A DNA stretch of 11,435 bases, taken from MAG-120802 sp049430265 (GTDB lineage: Bacteria > Actinomycetota > Actinomycetes > Nanopelagicales > Nanopelagicaceae). Positions 1 to 7,033 of this stretch are shown here, one piece after another. Made by a program: the position numbers and the translations under genes. Location: positions 1 through 11,435 of the forward strand of contig JBMTBW010000025.1 in assembly GCA_049430265.1 (NCBI GenBank), given 5' to 3'. Within the stretch, counting starts at the first letter, position 1, and every line of letters begins with the position of its first letter. Below the pieces are notes generated by a model, which was not told where the DNA came from, did no database searches, and saw nothing but the letters and a program-made list of their open reading frames with translations.

Positions 1-764
1 GCTATCTCTTTGCGATAAACCTCATGGCCTTTTGACTGACCAAGTGAGGCAAGAATAGTTCTGGGATGAATCTCGCCCCAACGAAGATGCGGACTTAACT
101 TACTTGTTCCTTCAATGCCTGGAATATTTCGATTATCGCCATAATCTGTAGCAGAATCTTTTAAAAACTTCTTAAATCTTGTGAGCGCAGCTGCTTCTCC
201 CGCTTCTTGTAAAACAATTCCTTCAGGAGATTTCCAATTCGGAATATTTTGATCACTTTTCTTAGGTGTGACCCAATTAGGACTTTTAGGTGCTGCAACT
301 GGAGCGCGCCAACCATGAGCTAACCATGCTCGATAAAAAGGGGTATAAACCCGATAAGGCGTTCCATCACCTTTTAAAACTCTTCCTGGAGCAACGGCGT
401 ATGAAGATCCAAGTTGTTCTAATTTGATTCCTGCAATTCTTAGCTCTTCATCTCTTGCATTCCCATAGGGAGCATAGGGAAAAGCTGAATGAATTGACGT
501 TGTTTCATATCGCTTCATTAAATTTGAAAGGACTTCTACTGGATTTCCACTAATCACATGGAGAGCGCCTCCTAGAGAATCATTTAAAGCCCTTAGTGAA
601 TTAGCAAGAAAAGCTCTGCGATGATCGCCAGCTCGCTCTGAGATTTCATCATCCAAAATAAATAGTGGCACAACTTCATTTGCTTCATCAAGACAAGCTA
701 GAAGCGCAGGATTATCTGCAAGTCTTAAGTCTCTTCGAAACCAGAAAATAGAGCGCTTACTCAT
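1..764 (-). CDS. phr: Deoxyribodipyrimidine photolyase, N-terminal part (cut by window edge)
   Basis: Flavoprotein that uses light to split cyclobutane pyrimidine dimers in DNA; cytoplasmic. The visible 254 residues start MSKRSIFWFRRDLRLADNPA, the typical opening of the alpha/beta photolyase domain. Further family marks are the TPYRVYTPFYRAW segment (about 135-147), which ends the antenna-binding domain, and TSKLSPHLRWGEIHPR (about 220-235), in the FAD-binding helical domain. The frame is open to the left edge, so roughly 180-200 C-terminal residues, including most of the FAD pocket, lie outside. ATG at 764 is the best start: in the same frame a stop lies shortly upstream, with only a TTG between. 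No strong Shine-Dalgarno is seen. It begins 46 bp after malZ with no terminator between, so co-transcription with the mal genes is likely. A cryptochrome-like function cannot be excluded from this half alone. Confidence 0.93.
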   Translation of the reverse strand, partial: MSKRSIFWFRRDLRLADNPALLACLDEANEVVPLFILDDEISERAGDHRRAFLANSLRALNDSLGGALHVISGNPVEVLSNLMKRYETTSIHSAFPYAPYGNARDEELRIAGIKLEQLGSSYAVAPGRVLKGDGTPYRVYTPFYRAWLAHGWRAPVAAPKSPNWVTPKKSDQNIPNWKSPEGIVLQEAGEAAALTRFKKFLKDSATDYGDNRNIPGIEGTSKLSPHLRWGEIHPRTILASLGQSKGHEVYRKEI

Positions 765-810
765 GGCGTGATTCAACCACTACTTTTCATATTTAGCGCC
801 GCGATCTTGA

Positions 811-2616
811 TTAAAAGAGGCGATAAATGCCAAGGGAGGCGCTGTCAGATTTATAAATCTGCCCCTTTAGTTCAGGACCATATAGGCGCTGCTTCACTTC
901 GTCAATGCCTTCAATCTTGCACTTCTGAGCAGATCGGCTCACTACTACTAAAAGTTTTTCCCGCTTAGATTCTCTTTCAAAGGCCAGTAGGTCATCTTCA
1001 ATCAATATCCAACGCAGCCCTCCTTGAGCTAAGGCGTGAGACTGGCGTCTAATTTTAATCAGCTTACTAACTTCGCTTAGAAATTCATGATCCCAGCTCT
1101 GTCTGCTCCAATCGATGGTTCTGCGCCCATCTTCTCCCCACTGTCCCTCTACACCTAATTCATCGCCTGCATAAATTGAGGGAACGCCAGGATAGGTAAG
1201 TAGAAGTCCCATGCCAGCAATATGGCGCTTAGTATCTCTTCCTACAACATTTCTAAATCTTGCAGTGTCATGTGAATCTAGTAAGAGCATTGAGGAGACA
1301 AAATTTCTCCAAGGAATAGTTGAAGAAAACTCTTTCATTGCCGAAACCATCTCGCCAGCAGTAAAACGAGGAATTGATACTGGGACACCAAAGAAAGCTT
1401 TTTCAACTTCAGCTCTATGGTTTAGCCATCCCCAGATAGGACGCATAAAGCCGTTGTAGTTCATAGTTCCATGCCAGCCAAATCCATCTAAATCACTGGG
1501 GAAATGATCCGCATTTTCCGCAACTAACCAAGCTTGGCTATTGCTCTCCTGCAGCGCTTTCCTTACGCCAGCAATAACCTCGCCGTTGATGTCTTCTCCC
1601 TTGTAGCGACCAGTCATATTGCCAACATCTATTCGCCATCCGGAGAGGTTGTAAGGTTTCTTCAGCCATTTCTTAACTATTGAATTCTTTCCTTCATACA
1701 TCAACTCACGAAGTTTCTGGGAGTTGTAATTTAACTTAGGAAGAGAGGCAAGCCCCCACCATCCCTCATATCCATGCTTTACTGACTTATCCCAATAAAA
1801 AAACTCTCTCTCCTTAGCCTTCTTTGATTTCAAAGATCGTTGTAACCAGCGGTGCTCTCTGCCGCAATGATTAGTGGTTAAATCCCCCATCAAGTAAATT
1901 CCAGCGCTCTTTGCCTTCTTTGCTAAACGTATGAGCGCAGCATCGCCTCCAAGAAGTGGATCGACTTCATCGAAGGAACTTGCGTCATATCTATGAGTTG
2001 AGCCAGCAGGGAAGATCGGTGTGAAATAAATTCCATTAATTCCTAATTTTTTCAAGTACTTCAGATGTTGAGATACTCCATCGAGATCACCGCCAAAGAA
2101 CTCCACTCCCGTACTCTTATCTCGTCCTTTAGGAAACTGATCCCAAGGCCTTGAAATGAATTTTTCAGGCTTTAAGTGCTGATACTTTCCTGTTGTTGCA
2201 AATCTATCGGGAAAAATTTGATAGAAAACAGCACTCCGAATCCACTTTGGAAAAGCTGGTGTCGCTAGTAATTGAAAGTCATTTGCGCTAGTTACATCAT
2301 GGCTTTGAAATCCACGAGCATTAAGCCAGGAGTAGGTATCCCCGTTTACTATCAAGAATCGATATGGGGTTTTCAAATTCCTTATCTCTACCTTAACTTG
2401 CCACCACTGCTCACCCTTAATAATGCTTCTCTTCATTGGAAAGAAACGTGGTTCTCCATCGTGATAAAGCCTTAATATTGCTTGCTCGATTGGGAAATTA
2501 GAACCTGCGCGAAACTTAAAGGTGACTCTCTCCTGTAATGTGGGAGAGCTTGTGCTTAAGTAAAGTTCACTGCCATCATGGTGTGGCAATATTGAAAGCG
2601 ATTTCTCGAAGCTCAT
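811..2616 (-). CDS. malZ: MalZ-like maltodextrin glucosidase (GH13), cytoplasmic
   Basis: Predicted to release glucose from maltodextrins inside the cell. The 601-residue product has an N-terminal beta domain (about 1-120, CBM34/neopullulanase-like) and a GH13 barrel. Using the 601-residue numbering: VFYQIFPDRF near 130-139, region I DLTTNH (245-250), region II GWRID with nucleophile D330, region III VAEN with acid/base E367, region IV LLDSHDTARF with D450. From memory of the family, the LPKLNY, SIVKKWLK, LDSHDTARF and GGDLDGV segments and the length match E. coli MalZ (about 604 residues) better than a neopullulanase. No signal peptide. Start chosen at ATG 2616 because AAGGAGG sits 5 nt upstream; an in-frame ATG at 2643 has no such site. 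The gene overlaps the upstream amylase by 41 nt. A neopullulanase or cyclomaltodextrinase specificity remains possible. Confidence 0.88.
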   Translation of the reverse strand: MSFEKSLSILPHHDGSELYLSTSSPTLQERVTFKFRAGSNFPIEQAILRLYHDGEPRFFPMKRSIIKGEQWWQVKVEIRNLKTPYRFLIVNGDTYSWLNARGFQSHDVTSANDFQLLATPAFPKWIRSAVFYQIFPDRFATTGKYQHLKPEKFISRPWDQFPKGRDKSTGVEFFGGDLDGVSQHLKYLKKLGINGIYFTPIFPAGSTHRYDASSFDEVDPLLGGDAALIRLAKKAKSAGIYLMGDLTTNHCGREHRWLQRSLKSKKAKEREFFYWDKSVKHGYEGWWGLASLPKLNYNSQKLRELMYEGKNSIVKKWLKKPYNLSGWRIDVGNMTGRYKGEDINGEVIAGVRKALQESNSQAWLVAENADHFPSDLDGFGWHGTMNYNGFMRPIWGWLNHRAEVEKAFFGVPVSIPRFTAGEMVSAMKEFSSTIPWRNFVSSMLLLDSHDTARFRNVVGRDTKRHIAGMGLLLTYPGVPSIYAGDELGVEGQWGEDGRRTIDWSRQSWDHEFLSEVSKLIKIRRQSHALAQGGLRWILIEDDLLAFERESKREKLLVVVSRSAQKCKIEGIDEVKQRLYGPELKGQIYKSDSASLGIYRLF

Positions 2617-4525
2617 TTTTCCCTCCTTTAGAGTCAATAACACTTGCCTTTACTTCAATCGGTCCAGAGTATTCGTTAGGATCAATAAAGACATTAAAAG
2701 GTTGATTCAGGTCAACACCAAGAGTGCTCCATTTGCTATCACTTTTGGTTCTTATAAAGAACTCTGCTATTGCTAGATCTTTGCTCTCAACTTTTAAAGA
2801 AACGTTATAGAAACCACTTAGAAAGTCCTCTTTTGCAGAGAGTTTTCCAAGCTTTATTCCTCTCTGGTTTATCTCACTTTCCGCCCTTAACACAGCTGAA
2901 CTAAGTCCATCTAGCTTAAGAGTTAACTCACCGCTCATACTCGTAAACGATTTACCACTGATTAAGTCTTTCCATTTTCCACTGGTAGCTGTTGAGATTT
3001 TTACCGTGCTGGTCTTGGCGCTATTATTTAGAACTACTAGATACTCTCTCTTCTCACTTATTGCTCGCTTTGAAAAAGCAAAAACTGATCCCTTGGCATA
3101 TCGAATCTGCATCTGCTCATTTGCTAAAGCCGGATGGGCTTTTCTCAGTTCAGATAAAGTGATTAGATGCTTGGCAATTGGATTTGAGAAGGTTGCATCG
3201 AAGGAATCAGCGCTACCAACTGGTTTACCAGTAACTCTGGGCTCTTGCTTCCAAATTTCAACCTTAGTTGGAAACAAATCTTGGCGAGCTAATTGATCTC
3301 TGCCATTGCCACTTCCGAGGATTCCAACTTCGTCCCCGTAGTAAACCGTTGGAACTCCACGACTTAGATAGAGCAGAGTATTGGCCAGTTTTACTCTAGA
3401 GAGAAGTTGCCCTGGTGGATTTATCTTAACCCGCTCAATAAGAAAATTTGCTCGCCCCATATCGTGATTACCAAGGAATGTGACTAGATTTGAAGCTGAG
3501 GTAGTTGCGCTGGTGTAATAATCATCATAGGCAAAGAGATTCTTTAGGATTGAAGCGTTAGAACTAGAGGCAGCGTAATCAACAGCAACTCTTTGAAACG
3601 GAAAATCTAGAGCGCTTTGCATTTTATTAACTCTGATATACGGCATCAAGGCAATTGGGCTTGGCTCCCAAACTTCGCCAAAGATTGTGAAGTTTGCAAT
3701 GCCTGATTTTTCTGCAATCTGATTTATCTGTGGGCTCCAGTTTTTGAAGAACTGATCATCTAGATGCCTGGCAGTATCAACGCGAAAACCAACAAATCCA
3801 TATTTTTCAATCCAATCGCCATAGATTGCAGCAAGTCCGTTATATACCTCGGGCTTTTCGGTAGCTAGATCATCTAAACCAAAAAAGTCACCATCTCTGA
3901 CGCATGCCCCAGGGCTCCAGCAACTATTCATATCTCCATAGTTATGATAATTACTTATCTCATTAAGCCAACTTGGATTCTTTATATTTTTATACTTATC
4001 TGGAATATAGGCATCTCGATTTTTATACCAAACTATGTCTCCGGTGTGATTGGTAACTACATCAAGAATTAGTTTTAATCCCAACTTCCCGGCACAGTTT
4101 CGAAGCGCCATTAAGTCTTCTTTGCTGCCTAAGTGAGGATCAACGCCAAGAAAATCAACGCCCCAATAACCGTGATATCCAGCGCCACCATCAGTTGGTG
4201 GTTGTTGCGCCACTAACGGAGTTAGCCAAATGGCAGTAAAACCTAATTTCTTTAATCTTGCTAGTCCGTCATCATCAACACAGTTACCGGTAAGGCCCTT
4301 TAAATCTCCACCATGAAAGAAAGCGGTATGCGTTGGATTAAATCCAGGGAAGTTATCGTTACTTGGATCACCATTTCGATAGCGATCTGGCATAACAAAA
4401 TAAATAACTTCTTTATCTATCCCAGTTCTTGCAACATCTGTTGTTGGAGTTTGAGCATAAAGAGAAGTAAGCGGAGCAAGTAGTAAAGCTAGTAAAGCTA
4501 TGAAGGCCAGCCTTGAAAGCTTCAT
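2576..4525 (-). CDS. Secreted alpha-amylase (GH13) with extra C-terminal beta domain
   Basis: Endo-acting alpha-glucanase predicted to cut starch or glycogen outside the cell and feed the neighbouring transporter. Residues 1 to about 24 form a Sec signal peptide (basic MKLSR start, long Leu/Ala core, likely cleavage near LYA-Q). The catalytic barrel carries region I DVVTNH (155-160), GFRVD with nucleophile D250, FGEVWE with acid/base E284, and LGNHD (351-355). Four cysteines (82, 144, 202, 208) could form disulfides, fitting export. Domain C covers about 470-548; residues about 552-649 look like an added Ig- or fibronectin-like beta domain. No LPXTG, C-terminal membrane segment or lipobox is seen, so free release or non-covalent wall binding is expected. 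The start ATG shares one base with the malG stop (TAATG), implying translational coupling; AAGGG lies just upstream. Exact product specificity cannot be read from sequence. Confidence 0.93.
   Translation of the reverse strand: MKLSRLAFIALLALLLAPLTSLYAQTPTTDVARTGIDKEVIYFVMPDRYRNGDPSNDNFPGFNPTHTAFFHGGDLKGLTGNCVDDDGLARLKKLGFTAIWLTPLVAQQPPTDGGAGYHGYWGVDFLGVDPHLGSKEDLMALRNCAGKLGLKLILDVVTNHTGDIVWYKNRDAYIPDKYKNIKNPSWLNEISNYHNYGDMNSCWSPGACVRDGDFFGLDDLATEKPEVYNGLAAIYGDWIEKYGFVGFRVDTARHLDDQFFKNWSPQINQIAEKSGIANFTIFGEVWEPSPIALMPYIRVNKMQSALDFPFQRVAVDYAASSSNASILKNLFAYDDYYTSATTSASNLVTFLGNHDMGRANFLIERVKINPPGQLLSRVKLANTLLYLSRGVPTVYYGDEVGILGSGNGRDQLARQDLFPTKVEIWKQEPRVTGKPVGSADSFDATFSNPIAKHLITLSELRKAHPALANEQMQIRYAKGSVFAFSKRAISEKREYLVVLNNSAKTSTVKISTATSGKWKDLISGKSFTSMSGELTLKLDGLSSAVLRAESEINQRGIKLGKLSAKEDFLSGFYNVSLKVESKDLAIAEFFIRTKSDSKWSTLGVDLNQPFNVFIDPNEYSGPIEVKASVIDSKGGKNELREIAFNIATP
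2622..2628 (-). promoter_or_regulatory. Shine-Dalgarno site that fixes the malZ start
   Basis: Reads AAGGAGG on the minus strand, a full anti-16S match, 5 nt before the ATG at 2616. It lies inside the last codons of the upstream amylase gene in another frame. It argues for a 601-residue MalZ rather than the 610-residue form starting at 2643. Confidence 0.85.
4481..4498 (-). repeat. Two tandem copies of a 9-bp unit in the amylase signal peptide
   Basis: The plus strand reads tagtaaagc twice in a row here, and a partial third copy begins after it. In the amylase frame this encodes a repeated Leu/Ala triplet in the hydrophobic core of the signal peptide. It looks like a small in-frame slippage duplication that lengthens the core without harming the frame. 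Confidence 0.6.
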
Positions 4526-5376
4526 TAGCCCTTAACAGAACCAGCAGTTAGGCCACTAATAATATATTTCTGCAGGCTTAAGAAAATAATCACAATTGGT
4601 ATTGAGGCAATTATCGATCCTGCAGCAAAAGGTCCCCAATTCTCAGAGTACTGCCCGCCAATAAATTGTTGTAGCCCAACAGCAACTGTTCGACTCTCTA
4701 CTTCAATCAAGAACAATCTGGCTAAAATAAATTCATTAAATGTTCCAATAAAGCTTAAGAGTGAGACAACTGCTAAGACTGGCGCAGCTAAGGGCACAAA
4801 TATCTGCCAATAAGTCTGCATAGCGCTAGCTCCATCAATCTTGGCCGCTTCATCTAATTCCGCCGGGATCGAATCGACGAAGCCCTTTAGTAGCCAAATA
4901 TTCACACCCATGGCTCCACCTAGATAAATCAAAATCAAGCCCGCTTGAGTTCCTATTCCAAGGCTTGGAGCAAACTTATATACCCGCTCCATAATTACAT
5001 AGACTGCTGAAATAGCCAGAATCGCTGGAAACATTTGAATCAGTAGGAGAAGTTGGATTCCAAACTTCTTTCCCTTAAAGCGCAGGCGACTAAAAGCAAA
5101 AGCTGAAGCCGCTCCAATAACTACAGAGACAATTGCTACAAAGCCAGAAATCAAAAGAGAATTCTTCATCCAGGTCAGATAGGGAATTCTCTCGTCATTG
5201 AAAAGCACATCAAAGTTTGCAAAGGAAATCTCTCTAGGAAGAAATGAAGTGACCTGAAGACTTCCAGACTCATTAAATGCTGATAACAAAACTAAGTAGA
5301 GTGGAAATACCGCAAATGCGCACATAATCCAGCCAGTTATATGCCTCCAAAGGTTTTCCCTTAGCCACTTGGTCAT
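4525..5376 (-). CDS. malG: Maltose/maltodextrin ABC transporter permease MalG
   Basis: Second membrane subunit of the maltodextrin importer. The 283-residue protein has about six membrane segments (near 14-34, 73-97, 105-128, 143-163, 195-220, 250-270). The EAA loop, which docks the ATPase, reads EAAKIDGA at about 176-183 and continues to the FVPLAAP segment. The C-terminus GLTAGSVKG closely resembles the MalG tail of E. coli, which reaches into the MalK dimer interface. GGAG lies 8 nt before the ATG, inside the malF 3' end, and the start overlaps the malF stop in an ATGA, so malF and malG are coupled. No malK follows; the ATPase must come from another locus. Confidence 0.95.
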   Translation of the reverse strand: MTKWLRENLWRHITGWIMCAFAVFPLYLVLLSAFNESGSLQVTSFLPREISFANFDVLFNDERIPYLTWMKNSLLISGFVAIVSVVIGAASAFAFSRLRFKGKKFGIQLLLLIQMFPAILAISAVYVIMERVYKFAPSLGIGTQAGLILIYLGGAMGVNIWLLKGFVDSIPAELDEAAKIDGASAMQTYWQIFVPLAAPVLAVVSLLSFIGTFNEFILARLFLIEVESRTVAVGLQQFIGGQYSENWGPFAAGSIIASIPIVIIFLSLQKYIISGLTAGSVKG

Positions 5377-6926
5377 GAGAAACTCTCCAGAACTTTAGAT
5401 TTTCTAACTCCATAAAGTGAGATACTTGCAACAAGGAAGAATATTAGAACTGAAATGGCGCTAGCTAAACCTAAGTCTTGTAGATTGCTGCCGAAGGCAA
5501 TTTGATACGTGTAACTGATGAGAATATCGGTTGATCCGGCAATCTCGCCATCTAATTGCTCTCTAGGTCCCCCACCAGTTAAGAGATAAATTAAATTGAA
5601 ATTATTAAAGTTAAAAGCAAATGATGCAATTAGGAGTGGTGAGAGAATCTGTAGAAGTAAAGGTAGCGTCACTTTACTAAAGACTTGTCTGGGATTTGCT
5701 CCATCTATCGCTGCAGCTTCTAGTAACTCACTTGGAATTGCTTGCAAGGAACCGCTAGAGACTAAATAAAAGTAAGGAAAACCAAGCCAGAGATTTACCA
5801 AAATGACTGCAACGCGAGCAAATGTTGGGTCTTGGAACCAGGCAATATTGCTACCCAATATTTCATTTACTGCGCCGAATTCTGTGTTGAACATACCGCC
5901 CCAAATCAATATCGACATAACACTCGGCATGGCGTAGGGAAGAATCAATATTGATCGATAAATTCGACGACCTCTGATTGGTTTATTTAGAGCAAGCGCT
6001 AAAAGAAGTCCAAAAGCAAATTGCGTCAGAACAGTCAAAGTAGCAAAAACTACGGTCCAGATAAATACCGAGATTAGAGGGTCCCTGACCCGTTCATCAT
6101 TTACAAGGCGAACATAGTTGGTAAACCAAGCTGGATCTCGCCACCCTGGTTCAAGAAAATCTGATTTATCATCAGGATTTACATAATTTCCATTGCCATT
6201 ATCTCGATAAATAGCATCACTTATAAGGCTGCGGAAAATATCTTGTTGTGGCAAGTATTCTAGACTTTGGCGAAATACGGCGCCAACATTTAAGTTCTCC
6301 ACAGTAATGAAATATTCACTGTTATAGAAATAGCGTTTTGTTGCTGCCTTACTTGCAGATATCTCACCTGCATCTGCCCTCATAAATCCAGTTGCGCCTT
6401 GTGCCACTAGGTTCTCATCAAGTTCTACTTGATTTTTCGTGAGCTCGATTCTTCGCTCTGGGGTTGAAATAAAGTAAGAGTCATTAGTGATATCTGAAAC
6501 AAGTAGCGCATCACTTTCTTGAAATTGGCCAACCACGATATCAAAAGCTGAGTTATTCTCATCGGGCTCAAGGGCTAGCGCTTTAATTCGCTTAACTGCC
6601 TCTTCTTTGCCTATGTAATTTCCGGTTTTGTAATTGTAGGTCGACATCACCACGGTATAAAGGATTGGAGTAATTACAAACGCTGCCAGAAGTAGAATTC
6701 CTGGAAGAAAGAACTTTAGTGGAACAGTTCTTTTGCTAAAGTAAGTGAAATTTAGTGCAAATATCGAAGCAGCTAGAAATGCTGCTATTACATACTCTTT
6801 TTTGGCGAAGGCGCTCTGAGTCAGTGTCAATAAAACAGCGCTAATAAGCGCCAGTAAGACAACCTTGATCGTGGTTGCTACTTTGCCACGGATAATCATC
6901 GAGAGCAGAGGTATCACCAACTCCAA
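5373..6926 (-). CDS. malF: Maltose/maltodextrin ABC transporter permease MalF, with large extracytoplasmic loop
   Basis: First membrane subunit of the importer. Three membrane segments precede a long hydrophilic stretch (near 17-36, 45-62, 72-94); residues about 97-282 then form a large outer loop, followed by about five segments to the end. This 3 + loop + 5 plan is that of E. coli MalF, where the loop (P2) contacts the binding protein. The EAA motif is EAAAIDGAN at about 403-411. At up to 517 residues it is much longer than common short actinobacterial sugar permeases of about 300 residues. The start is uncertain: TTG at 6926 is the first possible codon after an in-frame stop, GTG at 6917 follows GGAG too closely, and ATG at 6899 (MIIRGK) gives a normal positively charged start but has no Shine-Dalgarno. 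The ATG form would be 508 residues. Confidence 0.93.
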   Translation of the reverse strand: MELVIPLLSMIIRGKVATTIKVVLLALISAVLLTLTQSAFAKKEYVIAAFLAASIFALNFTYFSKRTVPLKFFLPGILLLAAFVITPILYTVVMSTYNYKTGNYIGKEEAVKRIKALALEPDENNSAFDIVVGQFQESDALLVSDITNDSYFISTPERRIELTKNQVELDENLVAQGATGFMRADAGEISASKAATKRYFYNSEYFITVENLNVGAVFRQSLEYLPQQDIFRSLISDAIYRDNGNGNYVNPDDKSDFLEPGWRDPAWFTNYVRLVNDERVRDPLISVFIWTVVFATLTVLTQFAFGLLLALALNKPIRGRRIYRSILILPYAMPSVMSILIWGGMFNTEFGAVNEILGSNIAWFQDPTFARVAVILVNLWLGFPYFYLVSSGSLQAIPSELLEAAAIDGANPRQVFSKVTLPLLLQILSPLLIASFAFNFNNFNLIYLLTGGGPREQLDGEIAGSTDILISYTYQIAFGSNLQDLGLASAISVLIFFLVASISLYGVRKSKVLESFS

Positions 6927-6956
6927 TTATTTAGAACTGACTTTAGTGCAGAAAGC

Positions 6957-6990
6957 GAACTGACGTGGTCCATAAGAACCACGTCAGTTC
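6957..6990 (-). other. Intercistronic stem-loop between malE and malF
   Basis: A perfect 13-bp inverted repeat: gaactgacgtggt at 6957-6969 and its complement at 6978-6990. Read as minus-strand RNA, a G-U pair and a further G-C pair extend the stem to 15 bp around a UUAU loop; the plus-strand RNA would have a C-A mismatch there, which fits a function in mal mRNA. No U-run follows, so it is a poor intrinsic terminator. Hairpins at this place in maltose operons usually shield the 3' end of the malE message and allow more MalE than permease; that role is inferred. Confidence 0.75.
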
Positions 6991-7000
6991 AACTACTTCA

Positions 7001-7018
7001 TCTTGATTTAGATCAAGA
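7001..7018 (-). other. Small hairpin just after malE
   Basis: Arms tcttgat (7001-7007) and atcaaga (7012-7018) form a 7-bp stem with a 4-nt loop. It lies 15 nt beyond the malE stop and 10 nt ahead of the larger stem-loop in the direction of transcription. It is A/T-rich and weaker, and may act together with the larger one. Confidence 0.5.
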
Positions 7019-7033
7019 CTCTTCTACTACTGA

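Noticed and set aside
1267..1278. MalZ region IV reads DSHD instead of the usual NHD
   Set aside because: The LDSHDTARF form is, as I recall, normal for MalZ-type enzymes, so it is not a defect.
2617..2643. Upstream ATG giving MalZ nine extra residues
   Set aside because: The AAGGAGG site lies inside this stretch and points to ATG 2616; the upstream ATG has no ribosome site of its own.
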